DNA from: a virus
Virus record (IMG/VR): IMGVR_UViG_3300021960_000015
Location: 1 to 30,108 of that record
DNA length: 30,108 bases
Reading direction: 5' to 3' (one strand)
Position numbers and translations under genes: made by a program
In this document: piece after piece, positions 20,301 to 28,864 of the stretch
How the letters are laid out: each line of letters starts with the position of its first letter
How positions within the stretch are numbered: position 1 is the stretch's first letter
Notes under the pieces: generated by a model
Databases searched by the model: none
What the model saw: only the letters and a program-made list of their open reading frames with translations
What the model was told of the DNA's origin: nothing

Positions 20301-22892
20301 TCAGACAGTCACATCCTGTGCTGCTGAGAAGGATTCTGGTCTCGCTACAGCAACGTCCATCATTTGATAGAAGTAGAGGTTCACCGTAGAGGTTCCGGCT
20401 GCACCGTAAGGATCAACCAGAACATCTAGCGCACCAAAGAAGCCCAAATAAAGGTCGGTGAAATTCCCGAACAATAGGGCATATGGCGCTGAACTTGGCG
20501 CTTGGGTTGTCTGGACAACGGGATAGCCCAGCAATGAATCTGTATCCATCATAATCATTCTGGAATCCGTTGAACTCGCTACCAGTGTCTGCATCAGCTT
20601 GCCAACCACTCGCGGATGAGTCACCCAGTAGAGACTGCCCAGCAGAGCATTATCGGCTGCGACTTCGCTCCAGATGTCAACGCAGTTGCCATACGTCAGC
20701 GCAGCATTTCCAGAGGTTCCAGCGGATTCAACGTCACCGATTCCGGTAGTGCCTAACACTCCGGTAGGTTCATTTGAACCGCCACCTTTGATTGCGACAT
20801 TATCCAGTTTTGCCGCGAACAAGCGGATCATATGATCACGCAAAGTCTGCTCAATGTTGCCATTGAGTCCTTGGTGCAGAAGCTGTCGGCTAATCTGGAT
20901 TTTGTTTGCTGCCGTTTTTGGGCTCATGGTGATTTGTCCAAAGTCGGGCTCACCATTGGCAACTGATCCAGTTTCAGTCTGGAAAGTGACACTCGCATTC
21001 GCTGAAAACTTGGGGATTTGAACATCACCCACCAAACCTTCAAAGCGAGTTGCGCCAACTTGTCCCATGATAGACGTTGAAATCAACGCATCAATGAAAC
21101 GGTCTGCTAGGAAATTATCCGCTACCGCTTTATCGCCAAAACCAGAACCGCTTGAACCTGTTACTCCGGTTAGCGTTCGAGATTGGAAGCCGTGGTCTGG
21201 AATATAGAAGCCTCTTGGCTCTTTTCCGGTTCGGCTCGCAATTTCGCGTGAAATCTCGCGCTCAAATCCAGCGTTTGACCAATCGTTGTTAGCTGCGGCT
21301 TGGATTGCTCGCACTAAAGAGTAATTTTGCTTCTCTTTCTTCGTCAGTTCCGGCTGAACGACATGCGGATTTGTTCGCACTTCGTCGCTTAACTCTTCAG
21401 CAAACTGCAAGTATGGCTTGCCTTCTCGAATGGCTCGCTCTGCAAAGTCAGATTTTCCGAATCCTTCAGCCAAAGAGCGGATTTTGTTTTGTTCATTCAG
21501 CATCTGCTGACGCACAGATTTTTCATCAATTACTGGAACAGGTTCTTTAGTGACCTGCACATTTACGCCTTCCATTTCCATTTTTTCTTCCTTTTTTGTA
21601 GGTAAAATACTTCTTCCTACGCCCACACCTTTATCGGCTGGAACGCTGACGATTGAAATTTCCTGTGGATACCAAGAATTCACTCGAAAGATTCCTCTAC
21701 CGTCGATTTCCTCTTCAGTAGGTGTCATCCCTTTGACTGAATACCCCACAGAAACATTTGAGCGAATGCCATCTACAACATCCGCGAAGACCTCTTCAGC
21801 CAGTGCGCTTCTTCCGAATCGTACTGTCGCCCGTGCTATTCCAGCCGTGCTATCCAGGTCTACCCTTTCGACAACGCCAATCTGCTGGCGCATATCGTGA
21901 TCTAAAAGAAGAGGCATTCTGCCACTTCTCGCAAAACTCAAATCGATTTCGTCTTCACTATGGCCTAAAACCTCATAGCCAAATTCTCTTTCAACTGGGG
22001 ATTGTGAAGACCAAGCTAGTCTGACTCTTCTATCGTCTTTCTCTTTGTCGTAGTGCCAACCGCGCTCAACCTCACCCACCCGAAAGCTGAGAGGTTCGAC
22101 TGTGGCTTTTCTCTCTTCCTCTGCCATTTCCATTTCTTGCTCTTCTGCAACTTCTTCGGCTTTGGCCTTCGCGAAGGCAACGATGTACTCGTTTTCTGTT
22201 TCTTCGACTTCCAAAATGTGTCTAGTTGCTAAATCTTGTCCGTCCATTTCTCTTCCTTTGCTGCTCATGGGGTGGCCTTCCGGTAGTAAATCCGTGTCAT
22301 GTTTTCCAGAACGGAACTTAAAATTTCTAAGGGCATATAAAAAAGAATTTACGCGAGCGTAAGCCCATTGTTCCGGTGAATTCACAGATGGGCGAACCGA
22401 TTGGGGATTGGTTTTGTAAGCTCCAACCCCTCGACGGAAAACGGTGGATAGTGTTCTGAAATTCGTACGTTTTCTTTCGTCATCCCCAACTTCGTCATTA
22501 TGTTCGCTAACTTTGTTTTTTAATCCTTCTTCTACTGCCCCAGTAATTTCAATTTCTGCACGGTTTTCTTTTTCTTTGTTGGCTTGCTCAACAATCTTGT
22601 TTGCCCAAGTTTTTCCAGCGTCACCACCCCAAAGTGCGTTTGCAATTCTGCCGTTTGACGGATAGCCTTTTTCTCCTGGTCTATAACCTTCGGCTTTTTT
22701 ATCAACCTCATGGCGAGCAAAAAAACTTTTCATTCTTTTGACGGTATCCAAAGAAAGGTTCTTTTCGTTAACAATGTCTCTGGCTCTCGCAACTCCAATC
22801 AGTGTCCCGCCACGCCCAAATTCTTTCCGCCATGCCAAGCCCTTTTTTGCCTCTTCGATCATGCCTTGAGTTGGCTTGTGTCCGTCACTCAT
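20301..22892 (-). CDS. Four-part head polyprotein: accessory domains, prohead protease, HK97-type major capsid protein
   Basis: 863 aa from the ATG at 22892 (an in-frame TTG at 22919 adds 9; numbers below use that longer form). Residues 15-112 are a KPTQGM...RKEFGRGGT...ARHEVDK...PGEKGYPSNGRI domain known to me only from other phage head proteins. Residues 178-222 are an AYARVNSFLYALRN...DLLPEGHP module. Residues 275-440 are a U35 (HK97 gp4-like) protease with His341 (LLLDHD) and Ser390 (RSNVSVGY). Residues about 480-570 are a charged, helical, scaffold-like (delta) region, and about 575-872 an HK97-fold capsid protein with QIPKFSANAS and ISRQLLHQG. Usual protease, about 200 aa, and capsid, about 400, are separate genes. 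Self-processing during head maturation is expected. Confidence 0.9.
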   Translation of the reverse strand: MSDGHKPTQGMIEEAKKGLAWRKEFGRGGTLIGVARARDIVNEKNLSLDTVKRMKSFFARHEVDKKAEGYRPGEKGYPSNGRIANALWGGDAGKTWANKIVEQANKEKENRAEIEITGAVEEGLKNKVSEHNDEVGDDERKRTNFRTLSTVFRRGVGAYKTNPQSVRPSVNSPEQWAYARVNSFLYALRNFKFRSGKHDTDLLPEGHPMSSKGREMDGQDLATRHILEVEETENEYIVAFAKAKAEEVAEEQEMEMAEEERKATVEPLSFRVGEVERGWHYDKEKDDRRVRLAWSSQSPVEREFGYEVLGHSEDEIDLSFARSGRMPLLLDHDMRQQIGVVERVDLDSTAGIARATVRFGRSALAEEVFADVVDGIRSNVSVGYSVKGMTPTEEEIDGRGIFRVNSWYPQEISIVSVPADKGVGVGRSILPTKKEEKMEMEGVNVQVTKEPVPVIDEKSVRQQMLNEQNKIRSLAEGFGKSDFAERAIREGKPYLQFAEELSDEVRTNPHVVQPELTKKEKQNYSLVRAIQAAANNDWSNAGFEREISREIASRTGKEPRGFYIPDHGFQSRTLTGVTGSSGSGFGDKAVADNFLADRFIDALISTSIMGQVGATRFEGLVGDVQIPKFSANASVTFQTETGSVANGEPDFGQITMSPKTAANKIQISRQLLHQGLNGNIEQTLRDHMIRLFAAKLDNVAIKGGGSNEPTGVLGTTGIGDVESAGTSGNAALTYGNCVDIWSEVAADNALLGSLYWVTHPRVVGKLMQTLVASSTDSRMIMMDTDSLLGYPVVQTTQAPSSAPYALLFGNFTDLYLGFFGALDVLVDPYGAAGTSTVNLYFYQMMDVAVARPESFSAAQDVTV

Positions 22893-24471
22893 CCGTCTGC
22901 TCTTGTTCGTTTTCAGCAATTTCGACTTGTGTCAAATCTAGGAAGAACGGCTGCTTCGGCCCCAGTGGTTTGAAGTGTCCCACTTCGATTCCGTAGCGTT
23001 CTGCCATTGCTACGTCCTGCTGAATCTGGCTGAATACTTCTTCTGGATCTCGCCCATACTGAAGTTGGACGTCAGAGAGAGACATGAAACCAGACTGAAC
23101 CGCTGCCGTGGCTGCGCTAATTTCTTTAGCAGGATCTACCCAAGCGAAACCTCGCCCTCTAAATTCAGCACTTGGAATAAACTTCGATTCTGCCTTTTCC
23201 ATTGACCAATCGAATGTCCCTCGCAGAACTTGGACTTTATGCCACTCGCGATAGATCGGTTTCGCTAGGTGAGTAATCAGAAACTTCTGAAGCATTCGGT
23301 AATGATCACGCTCTGAGATTGCGCCTTGGCGAATGCTCGAATAGTTCACGCCTGTTAGATCGTTGCTCAACTCGGCATAGCTAATGCCCAAGCCGGAAGC
23401 GATTGAACGTAAAACAGCAGAGTGAAAGTCTGGGAATGCAGTCGTTGGGTGGGTGGGATCCCAAGCTGAAAAAGACATTCCAGCCGGAAGCTGTTGAATG
23501 CTGCCTGGGCTTGCGTCCATGACGGGCTGATAATCGTCAATGGTGTCTTCCCCATCAAAACCGTCACCTTCTGGCGATTGAAGAAAGCCCATTTTGGCAG
23601 CGCCTAGCCTTGCGGCAACCACCTCGGCCTGAAGGTATCCTTGCAGTTGGTGCATGGATTCCATCACTGAAGCAAAAGCTGGAACGCCTCTGGTTTGCTG
23701 GCTTCTTTCGGGCAAATAAATGTGCAGAAGTTCTTCAGCCGGAATCCTTACGCGCCTCATGCCGTGGTGATAGCTTCCAACCGTGCCATAATTCAGCGGA
23801 TGGTCTGGCCCTTCAAAAAGGTGATACGCAACAGGTCGATGGAATCGGTTTAGTTCCACCCCCATGATGATTCTGTTTCCGTTCGAAAGCGTCGTGTCGT
23901 ATTGCTCGTCGAGATAATCGCCTTCAAGAATTTGAAGCCCAAAGCCAAAAGGCAAAGATTTGTCTCTGACTAGTTTGACTAAAACTTCACCGTCACGCTG
24001 AACCGATTCAATCACCAATTGTTGAACATCAATCCAACTGAGCTTTCCGCTAACCTCGCAGTTCCCAAGCTGGCTCCACTCTTTCCAAGCCCTTTCAATT
24101 CTGGCGTTTCCTACTTGATCCAATGGGCCTTGAGCGTTGTTCGGATCGGGCCTTCCGTTGACTAATGGAAGATTTCTGGCGCGGCTTTGAAAAGTCAGCC
24201 CTTCATGCCCGACAATCATCGTGCGGTAAACCTGCAACGCTCTTTTAGCGTAAGGATTATTTCTTGATAGCTGTCGGCTTCTGTCTCTTAGCCTACGGAT
24301 TGCGCCACGGATTTCAGTGTCTGCGGATGTGGCAGGAGAAAGAAAATCTGAAAGCAGAGAGGAAACTTGGTTACCCAAATAAGAGCGTTTGCGCTTTGGG
24401 GTTTCGGCTTTGTTTTGAGGCTTCGATTCTCTGCCGATTAGATCGGGAATTTCACCTTTGAAGGGCCACAT
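22885..24471 (-). CDS. Portal protein (lambda gpB family)
   Basis: 528 aa. It forms the dodecameric DNA entry ring of the head. Motifs of the lambda-type portal family are present: RDRSRQLSRNNPYAKRALQV near 62-81, then RDGEVLVKLVRD, LQILEGDYLDEQ, HIYLPERSQQTRGVPAFASV and a LTGVNYSSIRQGAISERD segment. Length is normal. It starts on the stop of the connector-like gene and overlaps the capsid polyprotein by 8 nt. The acidic C-terminus (EIAENEQEQTDE) is typical. Confidence 0.95.
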   Translation of the reverse strand: MWPFKGEIPDLIGRESKPQNKAETPKRKRSYLGNQVSSLLSDFLSPATSADTEIRGAIRRLRDRSRQLSRNNPYAKRALQVYRTMIVGHEGLTFQSRARNLPLVNGRPDPNNAQGPLDQVGNARIERAWKEWSQLGNCEVSGKLSWIDVQQLVIESVQRDGEVLVKLVRDKSLPFGFGLQILEGDYLDEQYDTTLSNGNRIIMGVELNRFHRPVAYHLFEGPDHPLNYGTVGSYHHGMRRVRIPAEELLHIYLPERSQQTRGVPAFASVMESMHQLQGYLQAEVVAARLGAAKMGFLQSPEGDGFDGEDTIDDYQPVMDASPGSIQQLPAGMSFSAWDPTHPTTAFPDFHSAVLRSIASGLGISYAELSNDLTGVNYSSIRQGAISERDHYRMLQKFLITHLAKPIYREWHKVQVLRGTFDWSMEKAESKFIPSAEFRGRGFAWVDPAKEISAATAAVQSGFMSLSDVQLQYGRDPEEVFSQIQQDVAMAERYGIEVGHFKPLGPKQPFFLDLTQVEIAENEQEQTDE

Positions 24472-25067
24472 TAGCCTAGCCCTCCGAATCGGGTTGCGAT
24501 TACGTCACCTGTTGGCTTACCTGCTTTTCTTCGCGTTGCCTTGATTTCTTTTCTGAGCTCAGACTTCCAATAGTTCAGTTCTTGGCGAGTTTTGACCATG
24601 TCCGCATAGATCATGTTTCGATCTGCAATTGCGTATTGGCTCGCGTGTTTCTGGGCGAGTTCTTTGAGCGTTGCCTCCAGATAAGTAACCATTAAATCCG
24701 CAGTTGAGCGCGGATCACTTTGGTTAGAATCGTAATCGCCAATGATGTTCCAAGCCCCTTCTGAAACAGAAATCTGTTCAGAATCGGAGGCTCGAACAAT
24801 CCAAGCTTGCCAATGTAAGTGGCCTAATGGGTAGTCAGCAGTTGTTGTGGAGGGAACTTCGATGTAATAGGTGGAATCGGCTTCTGTTGCGGAAAAAGTA
24901 ATTTCCTGTCCGCCACCATGAACGCGAGCGTGATAGTGAAGAGAGTAAGAACCGATAGGGTAAGGTGTCGCTAGATCGTCTCTGCGCCATGTCCAGAAGG
25001 CGCCAGCGATTAGAGTCTCTGGTTCAGTTGTGGGGTAGTTGTTGCGGTCAAATAGATCAATTGCCAT
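24471..25067 (-). CDS. Connector-like protein (N-terminal beta domain, gpW-like C-terminus)
   Basis: 198 aa. The N-terminal 110 residues form a beta sandwich (LIAGAFWTWRRDDLATPYP, YSLHYHARVHGGGQ, GHLHWQAWIVRASDSEQ). The C-terminal 80 are helical (LEATLKELAQKHASQYAIAD, then a RQELNYWKSELRKEIKAT segment), like the small gpW head-completion proteins that precede portal genes. The ATG has no Shine-Dalgarno sequence and abuts a 6-bp hairpin (25068-25083), suggesting controlled translation. Joining role is inferred from position. Confidence 0.55.
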   Translation of the reverse strand: MAIDLFDRNNYPTTEPETLIAGAFWTWRRDDLATPYPIGSYSLHYHARVHGGGQEITFSATEADSTYYIEVPSTTTADYPLGHLHWQAWIVRASDSEQISVSEGAWNIIGDYDSNQSDPRSTADLMVTYLEATLKELAQKHASQYAIADRNMIYADMVKTRQELNYWKSELRKEIKATRRKAGKPTGDVIATRFGGLG

Positions 25068-25083
25068 GCGCTACATTTAGCGC
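25068..25083 (-). promoter_or_regulatory. Hairpin abutting the start codon of the connector-like gene
   Basis: GCGCTA / TAGCGC with a 4-nt loop ends exactly one base before the ATG at 25067. It sits where a ribosome binding site should be, and none is visible. It would block initiation unless melted or bound. Confidence 0.5.
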
Positions 25084-25100
25084 AAAAGCAAAAGGCTGTG

Positions 25101-25135
25101 GGGAATTTTGGGAATTTTGGGAATTTTGGGAATTT
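25101..25135. repeat. 9-bp tandem repeat, four copies
   Basis: GGGAATTTT is repeated head to tail at 25101, 25110, 25119 and 25128 (the last copy lacks its final T). It lies in the 66-nt gap between the HTH gene and the connector-like gene; the stop codon of the HTH gene is in the last copy. It is one of the few real gaps in the late operon. A binding array for the HTH protein is the simplest idea; slippage or a packaging signal are alternatives. Confidence 0.85.
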
Positions 25136-25304
25136 AGCGATATTGCAAATAATCGCTGCGGCTTTCAATTCGCCACCTTCCTCCAACCCGATAACTTGGC
25201 ACTAGCCCACTTTCACAGTATCGGTAGGCTGTGCTTTTGCTGATGTCCAGCAATGCTTGCAGTTCTTTTGGTGTGATATACGGCATTCTTGGTGGTCTTT
25301 TCAT
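25134..25304 (-). CDS. Excisionase-family HTH protein in the late operon
   Basis: 56 aa. YITPKELQALLDISKSTAYR, then YCESGLVPSYRVGGRWRI, is an HTH_17 (excisionase/AlpA-type) domain almost end to end. The ATG at 25304 is coupled to the terL stop (TAATG) and has AAGGA 5 nt upstream; an ATG at 25322 is less likely. Such proteins bend DNA or activate excision genes. Placed between terminase and portal genes it is far from int on the linear map, so it might instead regulate late transcription or bind the repeat next to it. Function is unproven. Confidence 0.75.
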   Translation of the reverse strand: MKRPPRMPYITPKELQALLDISKSTAYRYCESGLVPSYRVGGRWRIESRSDYLQYR

Positions 25305-27217
25305 TAAAATCCTTGAATCCAAGAGCGTCGAGGCATACGAAGGCGGTTTCTTCGCATTGGTGGGCTATCCACTTCCGGTGCAGGAGGTGGAGGTTCTTCG
25401 ATTTCGTTGATTTTATTGGTGAGCTTGTCCAGATTCTTGACGTTCAGAATCGCCAAGGCAGACAAAGCATAAACTCGACAGTCTAAAGCTTCGTTTCTGT
25501 CTCTGGTTTTGATCCATTCGCGTTTTGCGTAGCCTTTACTATGCTTAGTGGCGAGCCTTTCGCTCAAAAGTTCCAGAAAATAGCTTCGATCACGGCTCAT
25601 TGGGAAATGGCAGAAGCCAGCGCCTTTTTCTTCAATCCTGAGTTGAGCAAAAATCTGCTCTTTGGCGGAAAATGTGCCGATTGGGTAGAGTCTAACCTTG
25701 CCAATGTTGTTTCTTGAAGGTTTGCCTACGATTGGGCGGCCTTCCTGCCCCATGCCTTTGATTGCAAAAACTCTTCTGCCTTCTCTGGATCGACAAAAGG
25801 CATAAACAGACTGCGTGTAGTGTCCACCTGAATCAATACATGCCGCTGAAATGGCGAGTTCCTTGCCGTTTTCGAGAGTATAGCCTTGAACCAGCACAGC
25901 ATCCAGCCTTTCCCATAACTCGCGGCTGCTTGGATCGCCATAAATTGTGCCGTATTCGAGTGACCAGTTTTCTGGACTTGCGCCACCTTTGCCCCAACCT
26001 ACAATCTCATAACAAAGTCGATCATCCTGGACGTCTACTCCTGCCGTTATGATTCCAATTCCAGTTGGTGCGGTTTTCTCTCCGTCACTCCAGTTTGATT
26101 CTCTGCGAGCGAACAGATATTCATAAGGGATTTCTTCTTGGCTGTTCGTCATATCCCAAGATTCGGCTAAGTAGGTGTTTACGAATCCTTGCAGTGTGTG
26201 CGCGGATTGTTTTGCAATCACAAACTCCTGAGCTGCTTCCGCTATCGTCTGCCAAGGTGAATATAAACCAGAGAGGTGAAAACCTGCGATTCCCTTGAAA
26301 TCCCTTTCCGCTCGCCATTCGCCAAAACGCAACGCCTTGATTCTGTGGGCATCTGTCCAAGGTTCGTCACAGTGTTCGCAAAAGTAACTCGCATTCTCTG
26401 GCTCATTCTCAGGCCAACGGATTTGCCTAAACGCTAACGTTTGAAACTCTCCGCAAGCATGGCAAGGAATCCAGAACTGTCTTCTGTCGCTTCGTTTGTA
26501 TGCGGCCTCAATGCGTGATTGATCTTTGATCGTTGGGCTAGAAACCTGAAGAATTTTGCGATTCCAAAAAGTGGCAGAACGTCTGCGAGCCAGTGCCACC
26601 GGATCACCTTCTGAACCTGCGCTCACTGGGTATCTGTCCACCTCGTCGCACAAAACGATTCTTATTGGGCGAGAAGCCAGCGAGCTTGGCGAGTTCGCAC
26701 CACAGACGGTAAGGTGTCCGCCTGGGAAAGTTTTGTGAAGCGTTGTGTTCCCAGAGTCTCGGCTTCTAGGGTCTGCTACTTTCCCTTGCAGAGTTGGGGT
26801 GTCGCGCAACATAGGCGCGAGCCTGTCTTTACTCCATGCCTGTGCCATTTCTAGTGTTGGTTGAACTACCAGAATTGGGCTTGGATCATGAGCAATATGA
26901 TAACCACAAATGTTTAGACAAACTTCTGTTTTCCCAAGCTGACTTCCACACATTGCCACCACTTCCGAAACAGCCGGATCAGAAACGGCCTCCATGATCC
27001 CAATCAAATAGGGCGTTCTGTTATTTTGCCACTGTCCTGGCTCTGCTGACGCTTCGGGACTTAGTCGCCTTTCGGCTTCCGCCCATTGGCTGATGTTTAG
27101 TTTGGGAGGAGGTAGGAAGTGCTTTGCTGATAGCTTTCGCGCCTTCTGCTCTTTCTTCCAGGCGTTCTCTGTTGTCTGAAAGGATTCTTGCAAGTTCTCC
27201 AAGGGTTGCATGGACAT
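25304..27217 (-). CDS. terL: Terminase large subunit (lambda gpA family)
   Basis: 637 aa. It is the packaging motor and nuclease. Order: ISQWAEAERRLSPEASAEPG near 42-61 (family hallmark), Walker A GSQLGKT at 91-97, Walker B IVLCDEVD with Asp191-Glu192, a Cys4 zinc site at 252/255/280/283, and the nuclease acidic residues Asp395 (AGVDVQDD) and Asp462 (IDSGG). The start at 27217 has GGAAG just upstream. Its first 66 codons overlap the TerS gene. A Pro-rich, basic C-terminus ends the protein. The gpA class makes cos ends, so a cos site should exist nearby. Confidence 0.95.
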   Translation of the reverse strand: MSMQPLENLQESFQTTENAWKKEQKARKLSAKHFLPPPKLNISQWAEAERRLSPEASAEPGQWQNNRTPYLIGIMEAVSDPAVSEVVAMCGSQLGKTEVCLNICGYHIAHDPSPILVVQPTLEMAQAWSKDRLAPMLRDTPTLQGKVADPRSRDSGNTTLHKTFPGGHLTVCGANSPSSLASRPIRIVLCDEVDRYPVSAGSEGDPVALARRRSATFWNRKILQVSSPTIKDQSRIEAAYKRSDRRQFWIPCHACGEFQTLAFRQIRWPENEPENASYFCEHCDEPWTDAHRIKALRFGEWRAERDFKGIAGFHLSGLYSPWQTIAEAAQEFVIAKQSAHTLQGFVNTYLAESWDMTNSQEEIPYEYLFARRESNWSDGEKTAPTGIGIITAGVDVQDDRLCYEIVGWGKGGASPENWSLEYGTIYGDPSSRELWERLDAVLVQGYTLENGKELAISAACIDSGGHYTQSVYAFCRSREGRRVFAIKGMGQEGRPIVGKPSRNNIGKVRLYPIGTFSAKEQIFAQLRIEEKGAGFCHFPMSRDRSYFLELLSERLATKHSKGYAKREWIKTRDRNEALDCRVYALSALAILNVKNLDKLTNKINEIEEPPPPAPEVDSPPMRRNRLRMPRRSWIQGF

Positions 27218-27635
27218 GTTCTTCCAAGTTTGACTGACAAACCGCTTGATTGGTTTCCATTGCTAGAGTTGGGGCCAGCAAGGTTGGCAACGAAATCAGT
27301 TTGGCTTTAATAATCTCTGCAATGTTTTCAATTACCTTTGCATGGTCTTTTATTGCAATGGTTTCAAATTCTGCATTTGCTAATTCAATTTCAGCAAGCC
27401 TAGCTTCTGCCGCAATTTTTCGGGCTTTTGCGTCTTCAATATTTGGCGCAGTTGTTCCAATGCCGTCCAGCCTAGCTTGCAGATACTGAATATATGAAGT
27501 GACGCAACGGATGAGCGGATAACGTCCTCGCTCCGGCTTGGGAATAATTCCTTCTTTTGCCAACTGCTGAATTCTTCGATCTGTGACATTGCAGATTTTG
27601 GCAACCGCTGCCACTGGTGCGGTTTGTTCACTCAA
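27021..27635 (-). CDS. terS: Terminase small subunit (Nu1-like)
   Basis: 204 aa, starting at TTG with an AAGGAAAGG run directly upstream and a TTGA overlap with the methyltransferase stop. The N-terminal HTH (VAAVAKICNVTDRRIQQLAK, then EGIIPKPERGRYPL) matches Nu1-type DNA-recognition domains. Then KARKIAAEARLAEIELANAE is the usual oligomerisation helix. It recognises cos and loads TerL. The last 65 residues are encoded within terL and are basic and low-complexity (KATKSRSVSRARTV). Confidence 0.88.
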   Translation of the reverse strand: MSEQTAPVAAVAKICNVTDRRIQQLAKEGIIPKPERGRYPLIRCVTSYIQYLQARLDGIGTTAPNIEDAKARKIAAEARLAEIELANAEFETIAIKDHAKVIENIAEIIKAKLISLPTLLAPTLAMETNQAVCQSNLEEHVHATLGELARILSDNRERLEERAEGAKAISKALPTSSQTKHQPMGGSRKATKSRSVSRARTVAK

Positions 27636-28864
27636 CCTTTCCTCTCTGCTTCGACTTCCGCAAAGGTTTTGCCGCTACTTTCCAGAATCGCTTCCTTGCC
27701 TGTGAACTGCTGCCAACGCTTGACGGCAACGTCAACATAAGGCGGATGAAGTTCCATTGCGTAACAGACTCGACTGGTTGTTTCGGCTGCGATGATGGTT
27801 GTGCCGCTACCACTGAAAGGCTCATAAACCGCTTGCCCAGGTGATGAGTTGTTTTCAATCGGCTTTCTCATACACTCCACCGGCTTTTGTGTGCTGTGTC
27901 CGGTTTCAGATTTTCTGTGTTGAATCTGCCAAAGTGTTGTTTGTTTTCGGTCGCCTTGCCAATGTCCGTTTTTGTTATTTCGCACTGCATACCAACACGG
28001 TTCATGCTGATGATGATAATGCCCACGTCCAAATGTGTGTTGTGATTTTGCCCAAATTATCAAAGCCCGAATTGAAAAGTCTGAACCAGTCAAGCTATTG
28101 GCAACCGTTGCGCCATGAACACCAGCATGCCAAATGTAAGCAACCTCACCTGGAAACAAAGCCCATGCGTCTGACCAATCGGCTTTGTCGTCATTCATTA
28201 CAATGCCAGTTGCTCTTTTTGAATTTGGTCCGTCATTGTTTGCCCACTCTGCTGCTCTCCATGACGCGTCATAGCTCACTCCATAAGGTGGGTCTGTCAC
28301 CATCAGGTGCGGTTGAACGTTTTGCAGTAAATCCGCAACGTGTTCTGCGTTTGTGCTGTCTCCACAACGCAATCGGTGCTTGCCTAGAATCCAGAGGTCG
28401 CCTTCTAGCGTGATGGCTTCTTCTTCGACTTCTGGTGTTTCGTCTTCATCGGTCAAGCCGTCTTCGGTTCCTTCTGCCAGAAGTGCTTCGAGTTCGTCTT
28501 CATTGAATCCGGTTAGGTCTAGGCTAAAGCCTTCTTCGTCCAGCTCGCTGAGTTCAAGTTTCAGCAAGTCCATGTCCCATTCCGCCTCTTGCGCCACTCG
28601 GTTGTCAGCGAGTCGATAGGCTTTGATTTGTTGCGGTGAAAGGTCAGTCGCAATATGAACCGGAACTTGAGACAAGCCTAGCTTCTGAGCAGCCAGCAAT
28701 CTGGTGTGTCCTGCGATGATGACGCCTTCGGTGTCCACCACAATTGGCTGACGCCAGCCAAATTCCTTCAGTGAACCTGCAACTTTGGCGATTGCGCCTT
28801 CATTGCGCCTTGGATTGCGTGAATAGGGTATGGGCTTGGTAATGGGCCAGTTTTCAACTTTCAT
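27632..28864 (-). CDS. ParB-domain and N6/N4 DNA methyltransferase fusion
   Basis: 410 aa. Residues about 8-110 are a ParB/Srx-like domain: YSRNPRRNEGAI, then GWRQPIVVD, AGHTRLLAA (51-59) and KAYRLADNRVA. An acidic linker (about 105-150) follows. The methyltransferase has DPPYGV at 191-196, then STQKPVE and the SAM site FSGSGT at 350-355, so the motif order is that of the beta class. It probably methylates adenine or cytosine N4 in DNA. Methylation may protect phage DNA at packaging, since the gene is ATG/TTG-coupled to terS. It has no visible Shine-Dalgarno sequence. Confidence 0.9.
   Translation of the reverse strand: MKVENWPITKPIPYSRNPRRNEGAIAKVAGSLKEFGWRQPIVVDTEGVIIAGHTRLLAAQKLGLSQVPVHIATDLSPQQIKAYRLADNRVAQEAEWDMDLLKLELSELDEEGFSLDLTGFNEDELEALLAEGTEDGLTDEDETPEVEEEAITLEGDLWILGKHRLRCGDSTNAEHVADLLQNVQPHLMVTDPPYGVSYDASWRAAEWANNDGPNSKRATGIVMNDDKADWSDAWALFPGEVAYIWHAGVHGATVANSLTGSDFSIRALIIWAKSQHTFGRGHYHHQHEPCWYAVRNNKNGHWQGDRKQTTLWQIQHRKSETGHSTQKPVECMRKPIENNSSPGQAVYEPFSGSGTTIIAAETTSRVCYAMELHPPYVDVAVKRWQQFTGKEAILESSGKTFAEVEAERKG

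Noticed and set aside
27841-28413. Long plus-strand open frame (190 codons)
   Set aside because: It lies wholly within the methyltransferase gene on the other strand, is Cys/His/Leu-rich without domain features, and has no promoter or operon context.
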